Counted from the first letter of the stretch, positions 1 to 8,867 are shown. The stretch: 64,000 bases of DNA from Streptomyces sp. NBC_01260 (GCF_036226405.1 NZ_CP108464.1:1364001-1428000); one strand, 5' to 3'. Notes: generated from the sequence alone by a model not told the origin. Numbers and translations are program-made.

Positions 1-121
1 TCCAGAGGAGGTCCATGCAGCCGTCGGGCAGCACCGGATGGACCGAACCCCGCGGCACGGTCAGGGTCCACACCTTCGCGCCGTACATCCGCGACGCGCG
101 CTCTTCGTACCTGTCGCCCAT
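1..121 (-). CDS. AraC-family-like transcriptional regulator, 5' end only (partial)
   Basis: An ATG at 121 opens a minus-strand frame that stays open to the left edge, giving 40 codons. The peptide contains VWTLTVPRGS followed by VLPDGCMDLLW. That LPDGCxDLxW signature is typical of the N-terminal sensing domain found on many actinobacterial AraC-type regulators. The DNA-binding part would lie outside the window. It is divergent from the VOC gene at 283, so it may control that gene (inference). No strong Shine-Dalgarno is visible upstream, so the exact start is uncertain. This is a family-level call from a short fragment. Confidence 0.65.
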   Translation of the reverse strand, partial: MGDRYEERASRMYGAKVWTLTVPRGSVHPVLPDGCMDLLW

Positions 122-282
122 GGCATCAGTCTCGCCGACGGACGGAAACGGGCGGAATCGGTTTCCCGGGGCGGCCATGGCGGCACTGACGGAGTTCACC
201 ACCGACAGCGGCGCGACGGTGGAGAGTGAGGGCCTGTTGCGAAAATGGATCGTCTGTCAGACCTGCCTGGGATGCTCCGAGC

Positions 283-738
283 ATGGAGATGACAGTGCAG
301 CTGACGATCGACTGTTCCGATCCGCAGAGAATGGTGACCTTCTGGGCCGAGGCCCTGGGTTACGTGCCTGAGCCTGCGCCGGGCGGGCACGCCACGTGGC
401 GTGCTTACTGGGCGGCGGCGGGGGTGCCCGAGGCAGAGTTGCCGGCCGGTGCCGGGGATATTCCGGAGTCGATCATCGATCCCGCGGGAGGTGGGCCGAG
501 GGTGTGGTTCCAGCAGGTTCCGGAGCCGAAGGTCGCCAAGAACCGGTGGCACTTCGACCTGAAGGTCGGTGGGGGCCGTGACGTCCCGCTGGACGTCCGC
601 TCACAGCGGGTCAAGGTTACGGTGGAACGGCTGGTCAAAGCTGGTGCCACCGTGCTGCGGATCAAGGACGAACCGGACATGGGGCTCTACGCCGCCGCCA
701 TGCAGGACCCCGAGGGCAACGAATTCGACGTCGTCTGA
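283..738 (+). CDS. VOC (glyoxalase/bleomycin-resistance-like) family protein
   Basis: A 151-aa protein starting MEMTVQLTIDCSDPQRMVTF, with the WAEALGY segment typical of actinobacterial VOC proteins and ending DPEGNEFDVV. The DPEGNEFD motif carries the Glu that is usually a metal ligand in these proteins. The fold is two beta-alpha-beta-beta-beta modules (family knowledge). I chose the ATG at 283 rather than the upstream in-frame start at 226 because the domain begins directly there. The substrate cannot be told: members include lyases, dioxygenases and antibiotic-binding proteins. It stands alone between the divergent regulator fragment on its left and a convergent YihY gene on its right. 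Confidence 0.8.
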   Translation: MEMTVQLTIDCSDPQRMVTFWAEALGYVPEPAPGGHATWRAYWAAAGVPEAELPAGAGDIPESIIDPAGGGPRVWFQQVPEPKVAKNRWHFDLKVGGGRDVPLDVRSQRVKVTVERLVKAGATVLRIKDEPDMGLYAAAMQDPEGNEFDVV

Positions 739-848
739 GGACCGTTGCGACGGTGCTGGTCACCGCCACTCGTTCACGGCTGCGACCAGCACCGTCGCCT
801 CGTGGCGGACGGAGAGCCGTTCCCGGCGGGCGCGCCCAGCGGCCGTTC

Positions 849-2021
849 TCACTCGCCGGGCTGGTGCGGCTTGTCCGTCTCCTTCTCGCGGCTCGGCTGC
901 AGCCTGGACTTCACGTCGTCGGGCGGCAGGAACCGGGACCACCGCTCCGGGAACTCGGACGGCATATAGGGGCTGTCCCTCTCGTCCCCGTACTCCCCCT
1001 CGTCGTCGTCCAGACTGTCGTCCCAGCTCTCCGCCTGGGTGCGGGCCACGAACTCCGCCGCCTGGACCGCGCGCATCCGGTCGTTGGCCGCACGCGCCGC
1101 GGCCGTCGCCACCGAGGGCCACACCCGGTCGATGGCCGCGTTGACGGCGGCGCCCACCAGCACCGCGAACGCCGAGATGCCGATCCACAGCAGTACGGCG
1201 ATCGGCGCGGCCAGGGAGCCGTAGATCGTCGGCCCCTCGACCGTACTGGTGAGGTAGATCCGCAGCAGGAAGCTGCCCAGCACCCAGATCGCGAGGGCCA
1301 TCAGCGCGCCCGGTGTGTCCTCGATCCAGGGTGAGCGGACGGGCACGGACACGTGGTAGAGCGTCGTCAGGAAGGCGATGGACAGCAGTATCACCAGCGG
1401 CCAGTACAGGACGCTTATCAGCTCGGTGCCCCAGGGGATGAACTCCACGACGCGGTCGGGGCCGACCACCAGGAGCGGCAGCACGACCGCGCCCAGCAGC
1501 AGCGCCACCACGTACAGCAGGAAGGCGAGCATCCGGGTCTTGACGATGCCGCGCTGGCCGTCGAGCCCGTACATCACGGTGATGGTGTCGATGAAGACGT
1601 TGACCGCGCGGGAGCCGGACCAGAGCGCGATCGCGAAACCGATCGAGATGACATCGGGCCGGGCCCCGGTGGTGACGTCCTCCAGGAGCGGCTTGGCGAA
1701 GTCGTTGACGCCCCGCTGGGAGAGCACGGTCTGCGCCGCACCGAGGATGTTGTGCTCGATGGAGGCGACCGTGGTGGTGCTGGTCCACTCGTCGACGTAG
1801 CCGAGGAGGCCGATCAGTCCCAGCAACAGCGGCGGCAGGGACAGCAGGGTGAAGAACGCCGCCTCGGCCGCGAGTCCCAGGATGCGGTACTCCATGCACG
1901 AGTTGACGGTGTCCTTGAGCAATTGCCAGACCATCTGCCGCTTGGAGACGTTGCGGTAGAGGACTCGGGCCCGGTGGAGACGGCCCGGCGGCCGCTCGGG
2001 TGTTTCATTTGCTGCCTGCAC
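849..2021 (-). CDS. YihY/virulence factor BrkB family membrane protein
   Basis: A 390-aa integral membrane protein. An N-terminal cytoplasmic stretch is followed by the characteristic opening AAEAAFFTLLSLPPLLLGLIG and about six hydrophobic segments between residues ~45 and ~300. It ends with a charged cytoplasmic tail rich in Asp/Glu (DDSLDDDEGEYGDE) and Lys/Arg. The family was once called ribonuclease BN by mistake; it is a membrane protein of unclear function. The gene is divergent from the acyl-CoA dehydrogenase at 2039 with only 17 bp between starts, so the promoters must overlap each other's coding regions or the chosen starts are slightly upstream of the real ones. Confidence 0.9.
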   Translation of the reverse strand: MQAANETPERPPGRLHRARVLYRNVSKRQMVWQLLKDTVNSCMEYRILGLAAEAAFFTLLSLPPLLLGLIGLLGYVDEWTSTTTVASIEHNILGAAQTVLSQRGVNDFAKPLLEDVTTGARPDVISIGFAIALWSGSRAVNVFIDTITVMYGLDGQRGIVKTRMLAFLLYVVALLLGAVVLPLLVVGPDRVVEFIPWGTELISVLYWPLVILLSIAFLTTLYHVSVPVRSPWIEDTPGALMALAIWVLGSFLLRIYLTSTVEGPTIYGSLAAPIAVLLWIGISAFAVLVGAAVNAAIDRVWPSVATAAARAANDRMRAVQAAEFVARTQAESWDDSLDDDEGEYGDERDSPYMPSEFPERWSRFLPPDDVKSRLQPSREKETDKPHQPGE

Positions 2022-2038
2022 GTCCTTACCGTAGCGGC

Positions 2039-3676
2039 ATGGCAGCCACCACCCACACAGTGTCCAACCAGACCCCTCCCCTGCACGGCTACGACGTCTT
2101 CTCCGCGGACCGGGCGCTCACCGAAGCCGTGGACCGGCACCTTCCGCCGGAGCTGCTCGACGAGGCGCGGGGCGGGCTCGTCGAGCTCGGCCGGGCCGCC
2201 GGCTCCGCGCAGGCGCAGCGGTGGGGCGCCCAGGCGAACGAGAATCCGCCCCGGCTGCACACCCATGACCGGTACGGGAACCGCGTCGACGAGGTGGAGT
2301 TCCATCCGGCCTGGCACCGGCTGCTCGGCCATGCCGTGGGCGCCGGTCTGACCGACGCCTGGGACCGGCCGGGCGGGCATGTGCGCCGGGCGGCCGGTTT
2401 CCTGGTCTGGACGCAGGCCGAGGCGGGCCACGGCTGCCCGCTCTCGATGACCCATGCGGCGGTGCCGGCGCTGCGCACCGATCCGGCGACGGCCGCCGAA
2501 TGGGAGCCGCTGCTGACCTCGCACGTGTACCAGGAGGGGCTGCGGCCCGCCGGGGACAAGGCCGGGGTACTCCTCGGGATGGGCATGACGGAGAAGCAGG
2601 GCGGCACGGACGTCCGGTCCAACACGACGCGCGCCGAACCCCTCTCCGGCGAGGGCGAGTACCTGCTCACCGGGCACAAGTGGTTCTGCTCGGCGCCGAT
2701 GTCCGACGGGTTCCTGGTACTGGCCCAGGCCCCCGCCGGTCTGACGTGTTTCCTGCTGCCCCGGGTGCTGCCGGACGGCGCCCGCAACGCCTTCGCGATC
2801 CAGCGGCTCAAGGACAAGCTGGGCAACCGGTCCAACGCCTCGGCCGAGGTCGAGTTCGACGGTACGTGGGCGCGCCGGGTCGGTGAGGAGGGGCGCGGGG
2901 TGCGCACGATCATCGAGATGGTGGCGGCGACCCGGCTGGACTGCGTGATCGGTTCGGCCGCGCTGATGCGGCAGGCGGTGGCGCAGGCGGTCCACCACGC
3001 CACGTACCGCAGCGCGTTCGGCGGGGTGCTGGTCGACAAGCCGCTGATGCGCAATGTGCTGGCCGATCTGGCGCTGGAGTCGGAGGCGGCGACGGTGCTG
3101 GCGATGCGGCTGGCGGCCGCGTACGACGCCGGGACCGGGAGCGAGCTGGCCTTTCTGCGGATCGCGGTGCCGACGGCCAAGTACTGGGTGACGAAGCGGT
3201 GCACGCCGATGGTGGGCGAGGCGCTCGAATGCCTGGGCGGCAACGGCTACGTCGAGGAGTCGGGGATGCCCCGGCTGCTGCGCGAGGCGCCGCTCAACTC
3301 GATCTGGGAGGGCTCGGGGAACGTCCAGGCGCTGGATGTGCTGCGGGCGCTCCAGCGCGAGCCGATGGCGCTGAACGCGTTCCTCTCGGAGGTCGGCCGG
3401 GCGCGCGGTGCCGATCACCGGCTGGACCGGGCGATCAAGGATCTGCTGACCGAGCTCGCGGATCTGCAGGGGATCGAGGCGCGGGCCCGGCGGCTGGTGG
3501 AGCGGATGGCTCTGGTGCTGCAGGGCTCGCTGCTGGTGCGCTGGGCGCCGCCGGAGGTCGCCGACGCGTTCTGCGCGTCACGGCTGGGCGGGGACTGGGG
3601 CTCCGCGTTCGGGACACTGCCGCACACCCTGGATCTGGCGTCGGTCGTGGAACGGGCGCGGCCCGTGGAGCGTTGA
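2039..3676 (+). CDS. AidB-like acyl-CoA dehydrogenase family protein
   Basis: A 545-aa flavoprotein of the acyl-CoA dehydrogenase fold. It has the extra N-terminal segment and extended C-terminal helices that characterise the AidB branch; ordinary acyl-CoA dehydrogenases are about 380 aa. The conserved stretch MTEKQGGTDVRSNTT lies near residue 183 and the FAD/substrate-site motif LNSIWEGSGN near residue 420. E. coli AidB binds DNA and FAD and is induced by alkylation stress, but its enzymatic substrate is not established, so true dehydrogenase activity is uncertain here. The start at MAATTHTV is preferred over the longer frame from 2000, which would overlap the divergent gene. Confidence 0.85.
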   Translation: MAATTHTVSNQTPPLHGYDVFSADRALTEAVDRHLPPELLDEARGGLVELGRAAGSAQAQRWGAQANENPPRLHTHDRYGNRVDEVEFHPAWHRLLGHAVGAGLTDAWDRPGGHVRRAAGFLVWTQAEAGHGCPLSMTHAAVPALRTDPATAAEWEPLLTSHVYQEGLRPAGDKAGVLLGMGMTEKQGGTDVRSNTTRAEPLSGEGEYLLTGHKWFCSAPMSDGFLVLAQAPAGLTCFLLPRVLPDGARNAFAIQRLKDKLGNRSNASAEVEFDGTWARRVGEEGRGVRTIIEMVAATRLDCVIGSAALMRQAVAQAVHHATYRSAFGGVLVDKPLMRNVLADLALESEAATVLAMRLAAAYDAGTGSELAFLRIAVPTAKYWVTKRCTPMVGEALECLGGNGYVEESGMPRLLREAPLNSIWEGSGNVQALDVLRALQREPMALNAFLSEVGRARGADHRLDRAIKDLLTELADLQGIEARARRLVERMALVLQGSLLVRWAPPEVADAFCASRLGGDWGSAFGTLPHTLDLASVVERARPVER

Positions 3677-3953
3677 CCGGACGGGGCCGGCAGGCCGGAC
3701 GGGCCGTCGGGGCAGCAACAGAGGGTGGTGCTGCGCCGACACGGCACCACCCCCCATGCTGTACACACCGGGCTGCGAGGCCGAGGCCGCGCCGTCCGGT
3801 GTACCACCACTCTTGTACGGACCGGGGACCGTCGCCAGAGTTGCAGAGGGTTGCAACCATTGTGTCGAGTTGTGGCATCCGGCCCCCGGCAGCGGCAGGA
3901 TGGGGCCCCGCGGCCTTGACACGGGAAACAAGAGGCTCCAGGGGGGATCCGGC

Positions 3954-5234
3954 ATGGAGGCAAGTCCTGTCGATGTGATGCGGCTGGCTGTCCGGGAGGC
4001 GGACCGGGCCACGCGCCTGGTCCACCGGGCCCGCGAGGCCCGGCTGGCGGGCGAGCGCACGCCGGTCGCGCCGCGTGCCGAGATCGAGGCCTCGTGGAAC
4101 CGGGTGCTGCGCAACGGGGTCGATCCGGAGAAGTCCACCCACAGCGTCCTGCTGGAGCCGGACGAGATCGAGCACCGGCGCCGGTGCTCCACGCTGGGTG
4201 AGGTGATGCCGCTGCTCGGCGACGCCCTGGCGGCCATCGCCGACGCCTCGCAGCAGATCATGGTGGTCACCGACGTGGAGGGCCGGGTGCTGTGGCGCCA
4301 GGGCAACACGGGAGTGCTGCGCCGGGCCGACGACATCTGTCTGGCCGAGGGCGCCGCCTGGTCGGAGGAGAGCACCGGCACCAACGCGATCGGCACGGCG
4401 ATCGCCGCGCGCGCCCCGGTGCAGGTCCACTCGGCGGAGCACTTCGTGCGCAGTCTGCACGGGTGGACGTGTGCGGCGGCCCCGGTGCGCGATCCGCGGG
4501 ACGGCCGGCTGATGGGGATCGTCGACATCAGCGGGCCCGCGTCCACCTTCCATCCGACGACGCTCGCCCTGGTCGGTTCGGTGGCCCGGCTGGCCGAGAG
4601 CGAGATCAGGACCCGGCATCTGGAGTCGATCGACCGGCTGCGCTCGGTGGCGGCGCCGATGCTGTGCCGGCTGGGCGGCCGGGCGATGGCCGTGGACGCC
4701 CACGGCTGGCTGGCGGCGGTCACCGGGATACCGCCGGTGGACCGGCTGCCGCTGCCGAAGTCCCTGCAGCCGGGCCGGGTGTGGCTGCCCTCGCTCGGGA
4801 TGTGCCGGGTGGAGCCGTTGCCGGGCGGCTGGCTGGTGCAGGTGGCGGACGGCGCGGTGGACAACCCGCCGCGCCGGGTGGTCCTCGATCTGAGCCGGCC
4901 GCGCGGCCTCGCGGTGAATGTGGTGAGCCCGGTGGGCACCTGGACGCAGCGGCTCTCCCCGCGCCACGCCGAGCTGCTGTTCGCGCTGGCGCTGCGCCGC
5001 GAGGGGCGTACCGCGTCCGAGCTGGCGCAGGACATCTTCGGCGATCCGACCAGGACGGTGACGGTGCGGGCCGAGATCTCCCGGCTGCGGCGCCATCTCG
5101 CGGAGGTGCTGGCACACCGCCCGTACCGCTTCGGCGAGGGGGTCGAGGTGGAGGTGATCCACCCGGAGCACCCGGGCGATCTGCTGCCGCACTCGAAGGC
5201 CCCGGTGGTGACGGCGGCGCGCAGCGCCCGGTGA
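3954..5234 (+). CDS. GAF-domain transcriptional regulator with C-terminal HTH
   Basis: A 426-aa regulator. Residues ~75-230 form a GAF sensor domain like that at the N-terminus of AcoR-type activators (QIMVVTDVEGRVLWRQGN, then WSEESTGTNAIGTA and a conserved Phe/His region). The C-terminal ~90 residues (LSPRHAELLFALALRREGRT, then ASELAQDIFGD) resemble a winged helix-turn-helix. There is no sigma-54 AAA+ domain between them, so it would act with ordinary sigma factors, as is usual for these Streptomyces proteins. The start ATG at 3954 follows a G-rich ribosome-binding site; the longer frame from 3756 lacks homology. The 277 bp upstream hold three GTTG(C/T)-type direct repeats at about 3840-3880 that could be an operator. 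The effector is unknown. Confidence 0.8.
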   Translation: MEASPVDVMRLAVREADRATRLVHRAREARLAGERTPVAPRAEIEASWNRVLRNGVDPEKSTHSVLLEPDEIEHRRRCSTLGEVMPLLGDALAAIADASQQIMVVTDVEGRVLWRQGNTGVLRRADDICLAEGAAWSEESTGTNAIGTAIAARAPVQVHSAEHFVRSLHGWTCAAAPVRDPRDGRLMGIVDISGPASTFHPTTLALVGSVARLAESEIRTRHLESIDRLRSVAAPMLCRLGGRAMAVDAHGWLAAVTGIPPVDRLPLPKSLQPGRVWLPSLGMCRVEPLPGGWLVQVADGAVDNPPRRVVLDLSRPRGLAVNVVSPVGTWTQRLSPRHAELLFALALRREGRTASELAQDIFGDPTRTVTVRAEISRLRRHLAEVLAHRPYRFGEGVEVEVIHPEHPGDLLPHSKAPVVTAARSAR

Positions 5235-5315
5235 ACGGTGTTCTCGCAGGTCCTGGGCGTCCGTCTGCCCAGGCCGGCTTGGGCCGGGGCCGCGGGACAT
5301 GGTTTTCTGGCAGTC

Positions 5316-5921
5316 ATGAGCAACCCCGCGCGCCCCGCCGAACCGACCGCCGAGGTGACCATCTGGTCCCTGGAGCAGACCTCCCCCGATGATCTGCGGC
5401 CCTCCGCCGCGCCGGAGGGGGACATCCGGATCGTCCGGTCCGGGATACCGCTGCCGGAGTTCAGCCGCTTCCTCTACACGGCGGTCGGCGGCGACATCCG
5501 GTGGACGGACCGGCTGACGATGACGTACGCGCAGTGGCAGGAGGCGCTGGACCGGCCCGGTGCGGAGACCTGGGTGGCGTACGCGGACGGGACGCCGGCC
5601 GGGTACATCGAGCTGGACCCACAGGACGACGGCGTGGTCGAGATCATGTACTTCGGCCTCATCCCGGCATTCCGGGGGCGCCGGATCGGCGGCCATCTGC
5701 TCTCGTACGGGGTGGCCCGTGCCTGGGATCTGGCGGAGCGGTGGCCGCAGCGGCCGGCGACGAAGCGGGTGTGGCTGCACACCTGCTCCAAGGACGGGCC
5801 CCATGCCATGGACAACTATCTGCGCCGCGGCTTCCGGCTCTTCGACACCCGGGCCGAACGGGAGCCCGAGGTCGCCACCCCGGGTCCGTGGCCGGGTTCC
5901 GGCCGGGAGCTGCTCCCGTAA
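5316..5921 (+). CDS. GNAT family N-acetyltransferase
   Basis: A 201-aa protein with a central GNAT fold. The segment EIMYFGLIPAFRGRRIGGHL is the beta4-alpha3 acetyl-CoA pyrophosphate-binding motif A (consensus Q/RxxGxG/A), followed by MDNYLRRGFRLFDTR, the typical motif B ending. GNAT enzymes move an acetyl group from acetyl-CoA to an amine; the acceptor cannot be told from sequence. The start at 5316 (MSNPARPAEPT) is chosen over 5238, whose extra residues show no domain similarity. The gene follows the GAF regulator by 81 bp on the same strand and ends before a clear terminator at 5971. Confidence 0.85.
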   Translation: MSNPARPAEPTAEVTIWSLEQTSPDDLRPSAAPEGDIRIVRSGIPLPEFSRFLYTAVGGDIRWTDRLTMTYAQWQEALDRPGAETWVAYADGTPAGYIELDPQDDGVVEIMYFGLIPAFRGRRIGGHLLSYGVARAWDLAERWPQRPATKRVWLHTCSKDGPHAMDNYLRRGFRLFDTRAEREPEVATPGPWPGSGRELLP

Positions 5922-5970
5922 CCCGACGTCCGTAAGAAATGCACTGGTTGTCCGGATATCCGAGTGGCCC

Positions 5971-5998
5971 GGCGCCCGTCACTTCAGTGACGGGCGCC
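5971..5998. terminator. Intrinsic terminator hairpin after the GNAT gene
   Basis: Perfect inverted repeat GGCGCCCGTCAC / GTGACGGGCGCC around a 4-nt TTCA loop, 50 bp after the acetyltransferase stop. It insulates the sulfur operon from upstream transcription. No U-tract is present, as is common in Streptomyces. Confidence 0.75.
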
Positions 5999-6082
5999 AC
6001 ATTGTCTCACCTGTCAGGACAGTCCCGTCCACATCATGGATAGTGGTGGACTGGTCCGAGATTCGCGTGACACGCTTCCGTC

Positions 6083-6166
6083 ATGTCTGGAACTGGAATT
6101 GCCTTGGTGAGTCGACGCCACGTCGACCTCGGCCGCATGTCCAGCGCCATCTGTCCGGCGAGCTGA
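6083..6166 (+). CDS. Cysteine-containing leader peptide of the sulfur operon
   Basis: A 27-codon ORF 114 bp upstream of the sulfite reductase start. It reads MSGTGIALVSRRHVDLGR followed by MSSAICPAS. The RRHVDLxRxxSAxC pattern matches a class of short leader peptides that recur upstream of sulfur and cysteine genes in Streptomyces and are annotated as putative leader peptides. The near-terminal Cys codon (TGT at 6152) suggests ribosome stalling when charged tRNA-Cys or sulfur is scarce, coupling translation of the leader to expression of the downstream operon (inference). It is too short for routine gene callers. Confidence 0.75.
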   Translation: MSGTGIALVSRRHVDLGRMSSAICPAS

Positions 6167-6280
6167 GAGTCTCCAGCACCGCCGCGATCCCCTTTCTCTG
6201 CAAACCCTGCGCACCGCCGCGCCCAGACGCGAGTGTGCAGTTCAGAGCCGCCCTCCTGCAGTCCCGAAGGACGTACTGTC

Positions 6281-7978
6281 ATGGCCGCTACCCCGGAACA
6301 GCCTGCGCCCGCGACCCCCCGCCGCAAGGCAGGACGCCACCGTGGCGAAGGTCAGTGGGCCCTGGGGCACCACACCCCCCTCAACGGCAATGAGCAGTTC
6401 AAGAAGGACGACGACAGTCTCAACGTGCGGACACGCATTGAGACGATCTACTCCAAGCGCGGGTTCGACTCGATCGACCCCAACGACCTTCGCGGGCGGA
6501 TGCGCTGGTGGGGCCTGTACACGCAGCGCAAGCCCGGGATCGACGGCGGCAAGACCGCGATCCTGGAGCCGGAGGAGCTGGACGACCGGTACTTCATGCT
6601 CCGGGTCCGCATCGACGGCGGCCGGCTGACGGTGGCGCAGTTGCGGGCCATCGGTGAGGTCTCACAGGATTACGCGCGGGGCACCGCCGATGTCACCGAC
6701 CGGCAGAACATCCAGCTGCACTGGATCCGCATCGAGGACGTCCCGGCCATCTGGCAGAAGCTGGAGGCAGTCGGCCTGTCCACGACGGAGGCCTGCGGCG
6801 ACTGCCCGCGCGTGATCATCGGCTCCCCGGTGGCGGGGATCGCCGCCGACGAGATCATCGACGGGACCCCGGCGGTCGACGAGATCCACGACCGCTACAT
6901 CGGCAGCAAGGAATTCTCCAACCTGCCGCGCAAGTTCAAGACGGCGATCTCCGGCTCGCCCGTGCAGGACGTGGTCCACGAGATCAACGACATCGCCTTC
7001 GTCGGCGTCGTTCACCCCGAGCACGGCCCCGGCTTCGACCTCTGGGTCGGCGGCGGTCTCTCCACCAATCCGCGGCTGGCCGAACGCCTGGGCGCCTGGG
7101 TGCCGTTGGACGAGGTCGCCGATGTCTGGGCCGGAGTCGTCGGGATCTTCCGGGACTACGGCTACCGGCGACTGCGCACCCGCGCCCGGCTGAAGTTCCT
7201 GATGGCCGACTGGGGTCCCGTCAAATTCCGTCAGGTGCTGGAGGACGAGTACCTCAAGCGGCCACTGCTCGACGGCCCCGCCCCCGAGCAGCCCAGCAGC
7301 CGCTGGCGCGACCACGTGGGCGTCCACCAGCAGCAGGACGGCCGCTTCTACGTCGGGTTCGCGCCCCGGGTCGGCCGGGTCGACGGCCCCACCCTGACCA
7401 GGATCGCCGATCTGGCCGCCGCGCACGGCTCGGACCGGCTGCGCACCACCGTCGAGCAGAAGATGCTGATCCTCGACGTGGAACCGGACCGGATCGAGTC
7501 GCTGTCCGCCGGACTGGAGGAGCTCGGCTTCCAGGTGAAGCCGTCCCCGTTCCGCCGCGGCACGATGGCCTGCACCGGCATCGAGTTCTGCAAGCTGGCG
7601 ATCGTCGAGACCAAGGCGCGCGGCGCCTCGCTCATCGACGAACTGGAGCGCCGCCTGCCGGAGTTCGACGAGCCGCTCACCATCAACATCAACGGCTGCC
7701 CCAACGCCTGTGCCCGCATCCAGACCGCTGACATCGGCCTCAAGGGCCAGCTCATGCTGGACGGCGAGGGCAACCAGGTGGAGGGCTACCAGGTGCACCT
7801 GGGCGGCGCGCTCGGCCTGGAGGCCGGATTCGGCCGCAAGGTCCGCGGCCTGAAGGTCACTTCGGACGAACTGCCCGACTACGTCGAGCGGGTGCTGGGG
7901 AACTTCCAGAAGGAGCGCGAGCACGACGAGCGCTTCGCGACCTGGGCGGCACGGGCCAGTGCGGAGTCGCTGTCATGA
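6281..7978 (+). CDS. sirA: Ferredoxin-dependent sulfite reductase (nitrite/sulfite reductase family)
   Basis: A 565-aa siroheme/[4Fe-4S] enzyme that reduces sulfite to sulfide with six electrons. The iron-sulfur/siroheme ligands are the four cysteines of CTGIEFC (near residue 430) and NGCPNAC (near residue 473). Siroheme-binding Arg/Lys residues are expected in RRLRTRARLKFL, and a further Cys pair sits in EACGDCPR. The two-fold ferredoxin-like repeat typical of the family is present. Its place before cysH, cysC, cysD and cysN argues for sulfite rather than nitrite as substrate. The ATG at 6281 is preferred over the in-frame ATG at 6233. The stop overlaps the next start (ATGA). Confidence 0.92.
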   Translation: MAATPEQPAPATPRRKAGRHRGEGQWALGHHTPLNGNEQFKKDDDSLNVRTRIETIYSKRGFDSIDPNDLRGRMRWWGLYTQRKPGIDGGKTAILEPEELDDRYFMLRVRIDGGRLTVAQLRAIGEVSQDYARGTADVTDRQNIQLHWIRIEDVPAIWQKLEAVGLSTTEACGDCPRVIIGSPVAGIAADEIIDGTPAVDEIHDRYIGSKEFSNLPRKFKTAISGSPVQDVVHEINDIAFVGVVHPEHGPGFDLWVGGGLSTNPRLAERLGAWVPLDEVADVWAGVVGIFRDYGYRRLRTRARLKFLMADWGPVKFRQVLEDEYLKRPLLDGPAPEQPSSRWRDHVGVHQQQDGRFYVGFAPRVGRVDGPTLTRIADLAAAHGSDRLRTTVEQKMLILDVEPDRIESLSAGLEELGFQVKPSPFRRGTMACTGIEFCKLAIVETKARGASLIDELERRLPEFDEPLTININGCPNACARIQTADIGLKGQLMLDGEGNQVEGYQVHLGGALGLEAGFGRKVRGLKVTSDELPDYVERVLGNFQKEREHDERFATWAARASAESLS

Positions 7979-8154
7979 GCGAGCGCGCCGCCCCGTTCCA
8001 CTGCCCCTACTGCGGTGACGAGGACCTGCGCCCGCACGAGGCGGGGCACGGGGCCTGGGAATGCGCCTCCTGCAACCGAGCGTTCCAGCTGAGGTTCCTG
8101 GGCCTGCTGACCCGGGGACTGGCGCGCAACGACGGTGAAGGGGACGGGATATGA
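7975..8154 (+). CDS. 59-aa zinc-ribbon protein between sulfite reductase and cysH
   Basis: A small ORF coupled by 4-bp ATGA overlaps to both neighbours: it begins in the sirA stop at 7975 and ends over the cysH start at 8151. The protein has two CxxC pairs (FHCPYCGDEDLRPHE, then WECASCNRAF), a classic zinc-ribbon or rubredoxin-like knuckle, followed by a basic C-terminal helix. An ORF at this position is a common feature of Streptomyces sulfur operons, but I know of no assigned function. Its strict co-translation suggests a role in electron delivery to, or cofactor assembly of, sulfite reductase or APS reductase (inference). Confidence 0.85.
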   Translation: MSERAAPFHCPYCGDEDLRPHEAGHGAWECASCNRAFQLRFLGLLTRGLARNDGEGDGI

Positions 8155-8867
8155 CGGACACCCTGAAGATCGAAGAGCTCACGTCGGAGGACCTCAGGGA
8201 GCTGGCCGAGCGGGCCGGCCGCGAGCTGGAGGACGCCTCCGCACCGGAGATCCTGCAGTGGGCCACCCGGACCTTCGGCCCGCGTTTCTGCGTCACCTCC
8301 TCGATGGAGGACGCGGTCGTCGCGCACCTCGCCTCCCGGGCCCTGCCCGGCGTGGACGTCGTCTTCCTCGACACCGGCTACCACTTCCCCGAGACGATCG
8401 GCACCCGCGACGCGGTGGAGGCGGTGATGGACGTCAACGTCATCACCCTGACCCCGCGGCAGACCGTGGCCGAGCAGGACGCGGAGCACGGGCCGAGGCT
8501 GCACGACCGCGACCCCGACCTCTGCTGCGAGCTGCGCAAGGTCAAGCCGCTGGAGGAGGGCCTGACCTCGTACACGGCCTGGGCGACCGGGCTGCGCCGC
8601 GACGAGTCCCCCACCCGGGCGAACACACCGGTGGTCGGCTGGGACGAGAAGCGGCAGAAGGTGAAGGTCTCGCCGATCGCCCGCTGGACCCAGGACGACG
8701 TCGACGCGTACGTCGCGGAGCACGGTGTCCTCACCAACCCGCTGCTGATGGACGGTTACGCCTCCGTGGGCTGCGCGCCCTGCACCCGCCGGGTGCTGGA
8801 GGGCGAGGACGCACGCGCCGGCCGCTGGGCCGGGCGCGGCAAGACCGAGTGCGGGCTGCACGGCTGA
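8151..8867 (+). CDS. cysH: Adenylyl-sulfate (APS) reductase, assimilatory, [4Fe-4S] type
   Basis: A 238-aa member of the PAPS/APS reductase family. It reduces adenylyl sulfate to sulfite and AMP with thioredoxin-type thiols. The four-cysteine cluster signature is intact: the CC pair in DLCCELRK (near residue 125) and CxxC in GCAPC (near 207). This marks the iron-sulfur-containing APS-reducing group rather than the cluster-free PAPS enzyme of E. coli. The catalytic C-terminal motif KTECGLH is present near residue 232. The start overlaps the zinc-ribbon stop; the stop at 8867 overlaps a possible upstream cysC start. Confidence 0.92.
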   Translation: MTDTLKIEELTSEDLRELAERAGRELEDASAPEILQWATRTFGPRFCVTSSMEDAVVAHLASRALPGVDVVFLDTGYHFPETIGTRDAVEAVMDVNVITLTPRQTVAEQDAEHGPRLHDRDPDLCCELRKVKPLEEGLTSYTAWATGLRRDESPTRANTPVVGWDEKRQKVKVSPIARWTQDDVDAYVAEHGVLTNPLLMDGYASVGCAPCTRRVLEGEDARAGRWAGRGKTECGLHG

